Positions 55,801 to 64,000 of a DNA stretch of 64,000 nt are shown here, one piece after another. Source of the DNA: an uncultured Parabacteroides sp. (GTDB lineage: Bacteria > Bacteroidota > Bacteroidia > Bacteroidales > Tannerellaceae); NCBI GenBank assembly GCA_949296075.1, contig CASFNG010000003.1, positions 239,419-303,418 of the forward strand, given 5' to 3'. The notes beneath the pieces are model-generated. The model was not told where the DNA came from. It did no database searches and was given only the letters and a program-made list of their open reading frames with translations. The translations under genes were made by a program, and so were the position numbers. Within the stretch, counting starts at the first letter, position 1. Each line of letters begins with the position of its first letter.

Positions 55801-57291
55801 CTATTTATTAAGTACCGATTCCAAACGCTCCTTCCAGACATCAAACGCCCCACAATAGGCATTCGCCTTGAAGCCGTCCGGCTCAACCACCTTGATTTTC
55901 TGCAAGGAAGCGAAAGCCTCTTCCGCACTCTTGTAGATGCCAGCGCCAATACCCGCACCTTTAGCCGCGCCTACCGCTCCATTTGTGTCGTAAAGTTCGA
56001 TCACAGCACCCGTCACTCCCGCCAGGGCGTCCCGGAAAATAGGGCTCAAGAACATATTCGCGTTACCGGCACGTATCACCCGAATATCTATTCCCATATC
56101 GTTCATGATGTCCATGCCGTACTTGAAAGCGAAGACAATTCCCTCCTGCGCCGCACGTGCCATGTGAGCCTTTCCGTGGATGTTGAAGTTGAGCCCGTGA
56201 ACGGAACAATCCACCTGGCGATTCTGCAACATACGTTCCGCTCCATTCCCGAACGGAAGGATCGATAATCCGTCGCAACCGATCGGGACCGTAGCCGCCA
56301 AATCATTCAATTCTCCGTAAGTTATTCCCTCCGGGGCCACGTTCCGTTTGATCCATGAGTTCAAGATCCCCACACCATTGATGCACAACAGCACGCCCAA
56401 ACGGGTCCGCTCGACAGAATGATTGACATGGGCGAAGGTATTCACCCGGGAAAGCGTATCATAATTCACCCTCCCATTCACGCCATATACCACTCCTGAC
56501 GTACCTCCGGTAGCGGCGATCTCGCCAGGATTCAGCACATTCAGCGACAAGGCGTTGTTTGGCTGGTCGCCAGCCCGGTAAGTAACCGGAGTTCCCTTTT
56601 TCAAGCCTAACTCAGCGGCGACAGAGGCCGTCACCTCCCCTTGCAAGCCAAACGTAGGACGAATGTCCGCGATCAGATCTTTGCTGAAACCATAATACGC
56701 CATCAAGTCGTCCGATAACTTATTATCCTTGAAATCCCAAAAGATTCCTTCCGACAAGCCTGAAACGGTAGTCACGATGTCTCCTGTCAAACGCATCGCT
56801 ATAAAATCGCCCGGTAGCATGATCTTGTAGATTCTATCATAGACACCAGGCTCATACTCCTTGACCCAAGCCAACTTGGAGGCCGTGAAGTTCCCGGGAG
56901 AATTCAACAAACGCGACAGGCAACGCTCCTCCCCTATATTCTTGAAGGCACGCTCGCCATACGAGACAGCGCGACTGTCGCACCAGATAATCGAAGGACG
57001 AAGCACCTCTTGCTTCTTGTCCACCAATACCAAGCCATGCATCTGGTAAGAGATACCAATCGCCTTGATAGCGTCGCCTTTCACGTTAGCGGCAGCCATA
57101 GCACCTTTCAAGGCGGCTTTCGTATACGCCCACCAATCCTCCGGATCCTGTTCAGCCCAACCGGGGCGCAACGCCTTGATCGGAGCCTCCTCTTTCGGGT
57201 AAAAATCCGAGCCAATCGTCAAACCAGTCTCCTCATCTACGATAGAGACCTTTATGGAAGAACTTCCAATATCACAACCTAACAGACACAT
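55801..57291 (-). CDS. xylB: xylulokinase
   Basis: A 496-residue FGGY-family kinase. The phosphate-1 motif [15 protein letters not shown] is at the N-terminus; further blocks are [50 protein letters not shown] (phosphate 2) and [16 protein letters not shown] (adenosine region). It phosphorylates D-xylulose to D-xylulose 5-phosphate, feeding the pentose phosphate pathway. It lies 11 bases after the regulator gene and 73 before xylA. Confidence 0.94.
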   Translation of the reverse strand: MCLLGCDIGSSSIKVSIVDEETGLTIGSDFYPKEEAPIKALRPGWAEQDPEDWWAYTKAALKGAMAAANVKGDAIKAIGISYQMHGLVLVDKKQEVLRPSIIWCDSRAVSYGERAFKNIGEERCLSRLLNSPGNFTASKLAWVKEYEPGVYDRIYKIMLPGDFIAMRLTGDIVTTVSGLSEGIFWDFKDNKLSDDLMAYYGFSKDLIADIRPTFGLQGEVTASVAAELGLKKGTPVTYRAGDQPNNALSLNVLNPGEIAATGGTSGVVYGVNGRVNYDTLSRVNTFAHVNHSVERTRLGVLLCINGVGILNSWIKRNVAPEGITYGELNDLAATVPIGCDGLSILPFGNGAERMLQNRQVDCSVHGLNFNIHGKAHMARAAQEGIVFAFKYGMDIMNDMGIDIRVIRAGNANMFLSPIFRDALAGVTGAVIELYDTNGAVGAAKGAGIGAGIYKSAEEAFASLQKIKVVEPDGFKANAYCGAFDVWKERLESVLNK

Positions 57292-57302
57292 AATCCCTGT
57301 CT

Positions 57303-58043
57303 TTATATTTTATTAAACCTTGAACGCTGTTGATTATACTTTACCTTATCGAAACGGAAATAGCGCGCGGCACGGTGAGCCACGCCATCTTGCCGATCCT
57401 CCGTAGGGACAACATACGCCAACGAGCTCATCTTCTTATGAAAATTCCGCACATCCATCTCCCGGTTATAGATCACCTCATAAGCACGCCGCAGCTGCAA
57501 AGCCGTGAACTTAGGCGGAAGATAGTCGAAGACGATGGCCGGCTCCTTTTCCACCCAAAGGCGGATCTCGCTCACGGCCGCCTCGATAATCTCCTTATGG
57601 TCGAACGGCAACCGGGGCAGTTGATCGATCGGGCACCAGCAGATCGGCCCGACATCTGTCCGCGCCGGAGCCTTACGTTTTTTCTTGCACAAAGCGAGAT
57701 ACGCGACCGTGATCAGCCGTCCGATCTTGACCTTCGAGGTAGCCTCCAGCCAACGCACGTCAAGCTGGTTCGAGGTACGTGAGGGAGATCCAAAACAACG
57801 GAATTGCTTCAAGGAGACACGTCGCAACCCCGTAGAATCACTCAAAACCCGGGTCGCGGCGTCATTCAGATCCTCATTCTCATAGATCAGGCTACCCGGC
57901 AATTTATAGCCGATCAACTCGCCCTTTTCATCCTTTCGTCCAGTCAGCAACACGGTAAGCTTATCATCGTCTATACTCAAGAGGACACAATCTACGGAAA
58001 CGTAAGGGGAAAGCATCTCTTTATGCTCGTCTTGTGCATCCAT
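57303..58043 (-). CDS. xylR: NrtR-type transcriptional regulator of xylose genes (degenerate Nudix plus winged helix)
   Basis: A 246-residue protein with an N-terminal Nudix fold (residues about 15-150) and a C-terminal winged helix (FTALQLRRAYEVIYNREMDVRNFHKKM). The Nudix box reads RVLSDSTGL where catalysis needs RExxEExGx, so the three catalytic Glu are gone and the domain should sense a ligand. This is the design of NrtR-family regulators such as AraR of Bacteroides. Being the first gene of the xylB-xylA-xylT operon makes it the likely xylose repressor. The ATG at 58043 is preferred to a GTG at 58052. An operator-like repeat overlaps its promoter. Confidence 0.87.
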   Translation of the reverse strand: MDAQDEHKEMLSPYVSVDCVLLSIDDDKLTVLLTGRKDEKGELIGYKLPGSLIYENEDLNDAATRVLSDSTGLRRVSLKQFRCFGSPSRTSNQLDVRWLEATSKVKIGRLITVAYLALCKKKRKAPARTDVGPICWCPIDQLPRLPFDHKEIIEAAVSEIRLWVEKEPAIVFDYLPPKFTALQLRRAYEVIYNREMDVRNFHKKMSSLAYVVPTEDRQDGVAHRAARYFRFDKVKYNQQRSRFNKI

Positions 58044-58059
58044 GATATTCACTCATTAG

Positions 58060-58077
58060 ATCTATGCAAATATAGAT
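58060..58077. promoter_or_regulatory. candidate XylR operator overlapping the -7 box
   Basis: ATCTAT (58060-58065) and ATAGAT (58072-58077) are inverted repeats with a 6-base spacer. The site overlaps the -7 box and the predicted start of transcription, a usual place for a repressor. It is 17-34 bases from the regulator's start codon. Confidence 0.6.
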
Positions 58078-58097
58078 ATTTTATTCAACAAAACAAA
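58067..58097 (-). promoter_or_regulatory. Bacteroidetes-type promoter of the xylose operon
   Basis: TATATTTG (58067-58074) and TTTG (58094-58097) on the minus strand with 19 bases between. Both boxes and spacing fit the consensus. Transcription should start near 58060, so translation would use the ATG at 58043. Confidence 0.85.
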
Positions 58098-58250
58098 TGC
58101 GCTTTCTTTTTCACATCCACGCTAAGTCATTATTTCTCTGACTTTTTCTTATCATACCTCATACAATATGCCGCACAACATATCACACAGCCCCCAAGCA
58201 TCCGGACAGCAAATCATGGTCAACAAACGCTGCACATTCATTTTATTTTC

Positions 58251-58258
58251 TACATTTG
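58251..58258 (+). promoter_or_regulatory. candidate -7 box of trkH-trkA
   Basis: TACATTTG fits TAnnTTTG exactly, about 27 bases before the preferred trkH start at 58285. There is no TTG at the usual -33 distance. The box lies inside the longer possible trkH frame, which argues against that longer start. Confidence 0.5.
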
Positions 58259-58284
58259 TCAGCATGTTTAAAAACATAGGCTAC

Positions 58285-60108
58285 ATGAATCTGAAGAATA
58301 TCTATTTCTCATGGCTGATCCAATGGAGCAAACTCAAGGTGATCTTAAACCCCGTGGCGGAAATCATCATCTTGCTGGCCTCCCTCACCTCCCTGTTCGT
58401 GCTGATCTATCAATTCGGTTTCGTCCAGACGACCGACTCCATCCATACGATACGCGACATCTATCCGTTCCTCTTGCTCACGTTCTTCACGGGGATCACG
58501 CTCCGTTACATCGTGAAGTCGCAAGAGATCATCCAAGAGAAGATGCTCTATATCGACATCTGCATATACTTCCTGCTGTTCGCCGTGCTATCCAGCAAGA
58601 TGTTTTTCAAGGAGACCATCGCCCAATCCCTGCCCTATCTCACCTTTCTCTCCCATCCGATATGCGTCTATTCGCTCTTATTGGGATTGAGTATCATCCA
58701 CCTTTCGCGGCAAGCGTTCGGATTGATGCAGGCGAAGATCAAGCCCGCGTTGTTATTCCTGCTCAGTTTCGTGTTCGTGATCTTGGTAGGCGCCGGCTTA
58801 TTATCACTCCCTAACGCCACTACCCAACCCATCGCTTTCATCGACGCGTTATTCATATCCACCACCTCCGTTTGCGTGACCGGATTGACCACTGTCGATG
58901 TAGCCACCAGCTTCACCCATATCGGGCACATCATCATCCTGCTCCTGATACAGATCGGAGGTATCGGAGTCATGACATTCACCTCTTTCTTCGCGCTCTC
59001 CTTTATGGGGAAATCCTCCTTCAACAGCAAGATGATGCTGAAGGATTGGCTTAACGAGGACAAGACCGGGAAGCTATTCCGGGTAATCCTCAATATTCTT
59101 TGCGTGACCTTGCTTATAGAGGCGATCGGCGCCTACTGCATTTACATGAGCGTACGGGGAGAGCTGCCGGGCGGGACGAGACAAGAGCTGTTTTACGCCA
59201 TCTTCCACTCCATATCAGCCTTCTGCAACGCCGGGATCTCCACGCTGAGCGGGAATATGTGCGACCCTCTCGTAGCCGATAAGTATATGCTCCATTTCTG
59301 GATCGCCATGCTCATCATATTCGGAGGGTTAGGATTCCCTATCCTGTTCAATTACCTCAAGCTCCTGCAACACCTGATCGTGAATGGGGTCAAGATGCTC
59401 TTAGGCATACAGAAACATTATGTACACGTCCCTCACATCATCCAGGTGAATACATATATCGTGGTAATATCCACCCTCATCCTGCTATGCGTGGGGACAA
59501 TCTCCTATCTCATCCTTGAATACGACAACACCTTGGAAGGGCTCCCGTTTGGCGGGAAACTGGCCGAGGCCTTCTTGGGGGCGGTCACGCCCCGTACCGC
59601 CGGATTCAACGTCACCAACATGCAGCTGCTGGCCCCTTCCACATTGGTCCTGACCTTGATCCTGATGGCTATTGGAGCCGCGCCCATGTCAACGGGAGGC
59701 GGATTGAAAGTAACGACTACCTTCGTCGCCTTGGCCACCACCCTCAACGTGGCACGGGAGAAGGAGAAGGTAGAGATCCGGCGGCGCGAGATCGCTCCCG
59801 CCACGATCCGAAGGGCATTCGCAACGATCGTATTGTATTTCGCCTGGGTAGCGATCGCCACCCTGCTCCTCTCCTGCACGGAGGGAAAAGACGCCCCGCT
59901 ATTCTCCCTGCTGTTCGAGGTCGTCTCGGCATTAAGCACGGTCGGGCTGAGCGTGAACTACACGCCGGAGCTATCCGTGGCGGGAAAAATCATCATCATC
60001 TGCACGATGCTGATCGGAAGGATAGGCGTATTGACGTTCCTCATCAGCTTCTGCAAGGAATACACACGGAAGGATTACACATATCCGCAAGAAAATATAT
60101 TGATGTAA
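58285..60108 (+). CDS. trkH: TrkH/KtrB-family potassium uptake channel subunit
   Basis: A 607-residue membrane protein built from four M1-P-M2 units. The four pore loops contain SVCVTGLT, SAFCNAGIS, TPRTAGFN and STVGLSVN, each with the conserved Gly of the K+ selectivity filter. An extra pair of hydrophobic segments lies at the N-terminus. It imports K+ together with TrkA, the cytosolic RCK ring encoded 15 bases downstream. The start at 58285 (MNLKNIYF) is 27 bases after the -7 box; the frame is open to 58168 but earlier starts would lie upstream of the promoter. Confidence 0.92.
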   Translation: MNLKNIYFSWLIQWSKLKVILNPVAEIIILLASLTSLFVLIYQFGFVQTTDSIHTIRDIYPFLLLTFFTGITLRYIVKSQEIIQEKMLYIDICIYFLLFAVLSSKMFFKETIAQSLPYLTFLSHPICVYSLLLGLSIIHLSRQAFGLMQAKIKPALLFLLSFVFVILVGAGLLSLPNATTQPIAFIDALFISTTSVCVTGLTTVDVATSFTHIGHIIILLLIQIGGIGVMTFTSFFALSFMGKSSFNSKMMLKDWLNEDKTGKLFRVILNILCVTLLIEAIGAYCIYMSVRGELPGGTRQELFYAIFHSISAFCNAGISTLSGNMCDPLVADKYMLHFWIAMLIIFGGLGFPILFNYLKLLQHLIVNGVKMLLGIQKHYVHVPHIIQVNTYIVVISTLILLCVGTISYLILEYDNTLEGLPFGGKLAEAFLGAVTPRTAGFNVTNMQLLAPSTLVLTLILMAIGAAPMSTGGGLKVTTTFVALATTLNVAREKEKVEIRRREIAPATIRRAFATIVLYFAWVAIATLLLSCTEGKDAPLFSLLFEVVSALSTVGLSVNYTPELSVAGKIIIICTMLIGRIGVLTFLISFCKEYTRKDYTYPQENILM

Positions 60109-60123
60109 TAATAAGGAACTGAC

Positions 60124-60810
60124 ATGAAACACTTGGTAATCGGATTAGGTAGCTTGGGAAGCGCGATCGCCCGGGACTTGAGCCGTCTTGGGAACGAGGT
60201 GATCGGGATAGATAAGGACACGCGCAAGGTGAACTTAGTGAAGAACGACATAGCCGGCGCCATCACGATGGACTCCACGGACAAAGACGCACTCACGAGC
60301 CTGCCATTGGGAGAGATGGATTCCATCATCGTGACTTTCGGAAAAGACTTCGGGATCTCCGTCCAGACGGTAGCGCTGCTGAAGAACCTCGACGTGAACA
60401 AGATTATCGTACGGGCGATCTCTCCCATCCATGAGGCGGTACTCCGCGCCATCGGGATCGACGAGATGATTACCCCCGAGAAGGATTTCTCGACCCTATA
60501 TACCTCGCGCACCGCATTGGGCGACCGCCTGCAACAATGGTACAAGGTGACTGATACGGATCACCTCTACAAGATCAAGACCCCAAGGGCGCTGGTAGGG
60601 CAAACGGTGCAGAATATCAATTTAGAGGGGAATTTCGGGATCCGACTGGTCGCCATCGAGCGGCCGTATGAGAAGAAGAACCTGATCGGGCTCACGCAAA
60701 TCACCAACAACGTGATCAATCCCGTCACCGACGAGCAAACCATAGAGGCCGACGACATATTGATCCTGTTCGGCAAGATGGAACAATTAAACAAGATCGC
60801 CCACCTTTAA
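60124..60810 (+). CDS. trkA: TrkA/KtrA-family potassium uptake regulator (RCK)
   Basis: A 228-residue cytoplasmic protein with an RCK-N (Rossmann) domain at residues 1-130, containing GLGSLGSAIARDLSRLG and the acidic end of strand 2 (IGIDKDTRKVN), which bind NAD or ATP, and an RCK-C domain at about 140-220. A single RCK-N/RCK-C unit is the KtrA form rather than the double E. coli TrkA. It gates the TrkH channel. A strong hairpin follows. Confidence 0.93.
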   Translation: MKHLVIGLGSLGSAIARDLSRLGNEVIGIDKDTRKVNLVKNDIAGAITMDSTDKDALTSLPLGEMDSIIVTFGKDFGISVQTVALLKNLDVNKIIVRAISPIHEAVLRAIGIDEMITPEKDFSTLYTSRTALGDRLQQWYKVTDTDHLYKIKTPRALVGQTVQNINLEGNFGIRLVAIERPYEKKNLIGLTQITNNVINPVTDEQTIEADDILILFGKMEQLNKIAHL

Positions 60811-60842
60811 TCCCGACAAACGGAAAAGATAAGCAGACAAAG

Positions 60843-60876
60843 ATAGGCTGTATCAATTTGTTATGATACAGCCTAT
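60843..60876. terminator. terminator after trkA
   Basis: A perfect 13-bp stem ATAGGCTGTATCA / TGATACAGCCTAT with an 8-base loop, followed by CCGTCTTTCC. It lies 33 bases after the trkA stop and may also serve the minus-strand epimerase gene. Confidence 0.75.
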
Positions 60877-60894
60877 CCGTCTTTCCATACCTCC

Positions 60895-61776
60895 CTAAGG
60901 CAGGGCGATCTCGATCGTATAAGAGGCGTCGAACGACTCGCCAGGCTCCAATCGGTTCACCCAATCCCGATCCTTGTATTCTCCCTTATATCCGATCCGG
61001 TCGCAACGCCCGTACCACGGCTCGATGCAGACAAAAGGAGCGTCTTTCCTCGGGGGCGACCAAAGGCCGACCAACGGGGCCGTGAAGCTCAAGGAGAGAT
61101 ACGGGCGGCGATCCATATCCAACAGATCCACCCGTTTCACCTGGCCATTCTCCAAGATAAACGTATCGATGTCGAAAGTATGGATATCCAAGGGTAGCAT
61201 TCCCTCCTCGTCTAACGGGACCGGACGGGTCTCATCGCTCACGCACCCTTTCTCCGCCAATACCCGATAGATCAATCCATCCGGCTTATCGAAGGCGAAA
61301 TAGCCTCGCTTGGGAGAATCTTGCGCATAATTCGGATAATAGAACGCGGGATGGGCGCCGATCTGGAAATACATCCGCTTATCCCCCGTATTCCGCACAC
61401 GCCAAAGCACCTCGATCCGGTTTCCCTCCAAGCGGTAACCGATCTCTAAGTTGAATGGGAACGGATAGACCTTCAAGGTATCGGGCGTGTCCCGAAGGAG
61501 AAAACGCACCTCGTTATCCGACTCCTTTACCAGCGTAAAATCCATATCCCGGGCGAAACCATGCTGCGAGAGAGGATAGGTCACGCCCTCATGCCGGTAT
61601 TCCGCCTCCCAGACACTTCCCACGATCGGGAAAAGTACCGGGGAATGCCGTTTCCAATACGCGGGGTCGGCTTGCCAAAGGTATTCCTTCCCCGTAGAGT
61701 TCGCCACGATACCGCTCAATTCCGCCCCATGCTCGGCGATGCGGATCGTCAGTTCCTTGTTCGATAATGTTTTCAT
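60895..61776 (-). CDS. aldose 1-epimerase-family protein (LacX-like)
   Basis: A 293-residue beta-sandwich protein. Active-site features are QHGFARDMDFTL, GAHPAFYYP (His) and VCIEPWYGRCD (Glu). This group of mutarotase-like enzymes interconverts alpha and beta anomers of hexoses or hexose phosphates; the substrate is not known. It starts 5 bases after the unrecognised gene at 61782, so the two are probably co-transcribed. Confidence 0.88.
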   Translation of the reverse strand: MKTLSNKELTIRIAEHGAELSGIVANSTGKEYLWQADPAYWKRHSPVLFPIVGSVWEAEYRHEGVTYPLSQHGFARDMDFTLVKESDNEVRFLLRDTPDTLKVYPFPFNLEIGYRLEGNRIEVLWRVRNTGDKRMYFQIGAHPAFYYPNYAQDSPKRGYFAFDKPDGLIYRVLAEKGCVSDETRPVPLDEEGMLPLDIHTFDIDTFILENGQVKRVDLLDMDRRPYLSLSFTAPLVGLWSPPRKDAPFVCIEPWYGRCDRIGYKGEYKDRDWVNRLEPGESFDASYTIEIALP

Positions 61777-61781
61777 CTTCT

Positions 61782-62567
61782 TTATGTAAGGTTTAGTAGT
61801 TGCTCAGCGGGAAGTCCCTTGCTCTTCAAGAGGCCGATCAACGCCCCGAATAGCAGGGGATGTCTCTCCCTGTCACATAGGTGGATATGCCGCAAGCATT
61901 CCAGAGGGAACTCCAGCGGGGCGTAAGGCAGCAGCGTGCCCCGCTCGTAGCGGTAGCTCACCTCCTCCGGAGATTTCCACACGGCGAGCCGCCATTCCTT
62001 ATCCGTATCCGAAGAAGCCGGCTTTACCTCCAAGGCGGCCTCGCACAGCATCGAGAAAAAGCGCGACCCGGGCTTGAACCCCGTATGCTCCTCATCAAAG
62101 AAGAAGGTGTCGTACTCCGTTTTCAGCAGCTCCATGAAATGACGGATCACCGATTCCTTGTCGTACTTGCAAGGCGAGAGCGCATAATTCTCAAGCAAGC
62201 AATGCTCACCCAACAATCGGTAGTCCAGCTCAAGCACCAGATGGGGCTCCTTATCGCACCCTGCCTCCGCCGCCTCCAGACGCTCATGCAAGGGAATCAC
62301 GTACATCCCCATCTCCGGGCCGACCAGCATTCGGCTTCCCTCCCTGAAGAAGGGGATCGCCCGCTTACCACGTTCGGCGGGTATTCCTTCGCTCTCCTCA
62401 TACAAACCGATGGACTCGCGCAATAAGGAGAGCCCATAATCCACCTCCTCACGTGGTACCTCGTGCATTAACTCGATAGCCGACAACGTAAAAGAGGAGC
62501 TTGTCCCGGCCGTCCGCTCTAAGCTCTCGACGAACGCGGGCAATGAAATTCGCTTATATAAAACCAT
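61782..62567 (-). CDS. hypothetical protein, possible DUF2971-like
   Basis: A 261-residue acidic, soluble-looking protein with no signal or membrane segment. Stretches such as ALSPCKYDKESV and WRLAVWKSPEEVSYRYERG recall the DUF2971 group, in which a Cys and a W-x-x-E-x-E/R pattern recur, but the match is loose. It ends in KGLPAEQLLNLT. It is 5 bases upstream of the epimerase gene and likely in its operon. Confidence 0.6.
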   Translation of the reverse strand: MVLYKRISLPAFVESLERTAGTSSSFTLSAIELMHEVPREEVDYGLSLLRESIGLYEESEGIPAERGKRAIPFFREGSRMLVGPEMGMYVIPLHERLEAAEAGCDKEPHLVLELDYRLLGEHCLLENYALSPCKYDKESVIRHFMELLKTEYDTFFFDEEHTGFKPGSRFFSMLCEAALEVKPASSDTDKEWRLAVWKSPEEVSYRYERGTLLPYAPLEFPLECLRHIHLCDRERHPLLFGALIGLLKSKGLPAEQLLNLT

Positions 62568-62824
62568 ATATTCCTTATTTTATTCCGCAAGATAGGAAAT
62601 ATTTCCGATCCCCGGAACGACCTCACCCGGAAAAGTAGCCCATGCCTTTCTTCCCGGCCTCCTCTTGGCACTCCATACGCCTGACGGAGAAAAACAGCGA
62701 TAAAACTGGAAGCCGGAATGAACCAACGCCTTCAAATCTTGTTTTAATAGAAAAAGAGTCGTATCCGGGGGCTTCTCCCGGACGATCCGGCGAAACGATT
62801 ACAAACATTTTAAAGAAAAAAGGT

Positions 62825-62989
62825 ATGAAGAAGTACATTTGCACGGTATGCGATTGGGTATATGACCCAGAAGTTGGGGATCCAGAGAGCGGGATCGCCC
62901 CGGGAACAGCGTTCGAGGATATACCCGATGATTGGGTATGCCCGGTTTGTGGCGTAGGTAAGGAGGAGTTCGAGGTCGTGGAGGAATAA
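62825..62989 (+). CDS. rubredoxin
   Basis: A 54-residue protein with the two Fe-binding pairs CTVCDWVY and CPVCGVGK and the aromatic and glycine residues of rubredoxin ([15 protein letters not shown]). One iron is held by four Cys. Rubredoxins pass single electrons, often to rubrerythrin or superoxide reductase in anaerobes. The start at 62825 is normal for the family; an open frame continues upstream but encodes nothing rubredoxin-like. I found no clear TAnnTTTG box upstream. A terminator follows. Confidence 0.95.
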   Translation: MKKYICTVCDWVYDPEVGDPESGIAPGTAFEDIPDDWVCPVCGVGKEEFEVVEE

Positions 62990-63079
62990 AGCCTTGCCCG
63001 ACTTTTTAAGAGAGGCCGGACAACGTTTCCCGAAAACATGGCGAGCGAATCCGGGATCTCTCCTCAAGTCCCTATAAAA

Positions 63080-63122
63080 AAAGCGCGTGGAAAGAGACTC
63101 TCATCTCCTTTCATGCGCTTTA
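63080..63122. terminator. bidirectional terminator between the rubredoxin and clpB genes
   Basis: AAAGCGC-x-TG-x-AAAG and CTTT-x-ATGCGCTTT form an interrupted stem around a 12-base loop, with A-runs on the left and TATCTTTA on the right. It lies between converging genes. Confidence 0.75.
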
Positions 63123-63169
63123 TCTTTATTGGGAAAACTGCGGCTATCCACCACGGTTTCTTCAGTTCA

Positions 63170-64000
63170 TCAGTTCTTGAACACGAGCCCTTCGCCGCTC
63201 CGGTCGATCACGATCGGGCGTTCCCGATCCACCTTACCGGCCAACAGCTCCTTAGAAAGCTCATTCAAGACGTACTTCTGGATAACCCGTTTCACAGGAC
63301 GGGCGCCAAACTGCGGATCGTACCCCTTATCCGCGATGAGGTTTACCGCCTCATTCGTGAAATCCAAGGCAACTCCGTTAGCCGCCAGCATCTTCTTCAC
63401 GCCGTTCAGCTGCAAGGAAACAATCTGACGAATCTCCTCCTCGTTTAACGGGGTGAACATGATAATGTCATCGATACGGTTCAAGAATTCCGGTCGGATC
63501 GTCTTTTTCAACAATTCCAGCACCTGGTTCTTCGTCTGATCGACCACCTGGTCGTGCGTGGCAGGCGTCATCTTCTCGAAATTCTCCCTAATCAACGACG
63601 AACCCAAGTTACTGGTCATGATAATGATCGTGTTCTTGAAATTAACCACTCGTCCCTTGTTATCCGTAAGTCGCCCATCATCCAGCACTTGCAGCAGGAT
63701 GTTGAACACGTCAGGATGTGCCTTCTCGATCTCATCGAACAAGACAACCGAGTAAGGCTTCCGGCGAATCGCCTCTGTCAACTGTCCGCCCTCATCGTAA
63801 CCTACGTATCCCGGAGGCGCACCGATCAAACGGGTCGCGCTGAACTTTTCCTGATACTCGCTCATGTCGATACGGGTCATCATGTTCTCGTCGTCGAACA
63901 GATACTCGGCCAATGCCTTCGCCAACTCCGTTTTACCCACACCGGTCGTACCCAAGAAGATGAACGAACCGATCGGTCGTTTCGGATCTTGCAGCCCGGC
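63170..64000 (-). CDS. clpB: ATP-dependent chaperone ClpB, C-terminal part
   Basis: The 3' part (about 277 codons) of a ClpB gene that continues past the end of the window. The second AAA+ domain is visible: Walker [36 protein letters not shown] (pore loop region), Walker [14 protein letters not shown], sensor 1 TSNLGSS, the arginine-finger [10 protein letters not shown] region, and sensor 2 GARPVKR. ClpB, with DnaK, pulls apart protein aggregates after heat stress. The C-terminal end is complete (GEGLVFKN). Confidence 0.95.
   Translation of the reverse strand, partial: AGLQDPKRPIGSFIFLGTTGVGKTELAKALAEYLFDDENMMTRIDMSEYQEKFSATRLIGAPPGYVGYDEGGQLTEAIRRKPYSVVLFDEIEKAHPDVFNILLQVLDDGRLTDNKGRVVNFKNTIIIMTSNLGSSLIRENFEKMTPATHDQVVDQTKNQVLELLKKTIRPEFLNRIDDIIMFTPLNEEEIRQIVSLQLNGVKKMLAANGVALDFTNEAVNLIADKGYDPQFGARPVKRVIQKYVLNELSKELLAGKVDRERPIVIDRSGEGLVFKN

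Noticed and set aside
54399-55958. A longer xylA reading frame starting 231 bases upstream
   Set aside because: The extra 77 residues come from the antisense-like overlap with the end of xylB and have no similarity to xylose isomerase; the family start [11 protein letters not shown] lies at 55727.
57303-58043. Reading the xylose regulator as a Nudix hydrolase
   Set aside because: The catalytic Glu residues of the Nudix box are absent (RVLSDSTGL) and a winged helix follows, so regulation fits better.

Overview
The window reads as one contiguous stretch of chromosome from a member of the Bacteroidales, most likely a Parabacteroides-type gut organism. Evidence: NigD-like and DUF4595-like lipoproteins, a fimbrillin-type protein, a complete Bat (aerotolerance) operon, a Porphyromonas-like cambialistic Fe/Mn superoxide dismutase, a NUDIX-type xylose regulator, and several copies of the Bacteroidetes promoter -7 box TAnnTTTG, some with a TTG/TTTG 19-20 bases upstream. 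I see no rRNA, tRNA, CRISPR array, insertion sequence or prophage. Most genes are housekeeping or metabolic.

Layout. 1-1591: end of a 23S rRNA uracil methyltransferase gene and an MltF-like lytic transglycosylase. 1688-7302 (minus): small beta-barrel protein, C69 dipeptidase, NhaD antiporter, endonuclease IV, thioesterase, pyruvoyl arginine decarboxylase. 7575-12900: superoxide dismutase, two minus-strand lipoproteins, and a large GH3 glycosidase with a textbook Bacteroidetes promoter. 12901-13070: an unusual repeat/hairpin cluster plus terminator. 13112-15973 (minus): unknown outer-membrane protein, a DUF2007-Usp-Usp protein, a small HTH protein. 16107-25209 (minus): moxR - DUF58 - membrane protein - batA-B-C-D-E - PAP2 phosphatase, one tight operon. 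25390-30269 (minus): nspC - ftsY - rimO - HU - HU/LysM fusion. 30467-33798 (minus): RhuM-family protein with a degenerate PLD-like end, and a UvrD/PcrA helicase. 33974-35410: aldA. 35493-43599: divergent alpha-2-macroglobulin / penicillin-binding protein 1C pair. 43601-49749 (minus): nhaA; uvrA with two small downstream genes; cysQ. 49837-52436 (minus): a frameshifted fimbrillin-type gene. 52754-58043 (minus): xylose operon xylR-xylB-xylA-xylT. 58285-60810: trkH-trkA potassium uptake. 60895-64000: aldose epimerase, an unrecognised gene, rubredoxin, and the 3' part of clpB.

How the genes work together. The xylose genes form a self-regulated catabolic unit: the regulator is first, its Nudix catalytic residues are lost, and an inverted repeat overlaps the operon's -7 box. 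The Bat operon, superoxide dismutase and rubredoxin fit an anaerobe that meets oxygen. NhaA, NhaD and TrkAH handle Na+/H+ and K+. The A2M-PBP1C pair and the lytic transglycosylase act on the envelope. Pyruvoyl arginine decarboxylase and NspC are two steps of polyamine synthesis about 22 kb apart. I found no clearly new multi-gene system. The least explained items are the HU-TM-LysM fusion protein, the RhuM/PLD-like protein with a near-perfect palindrome in its coding sequence, the repeat/hairpin cluster after the GH3 gene, and the fimbrillin frameshift.
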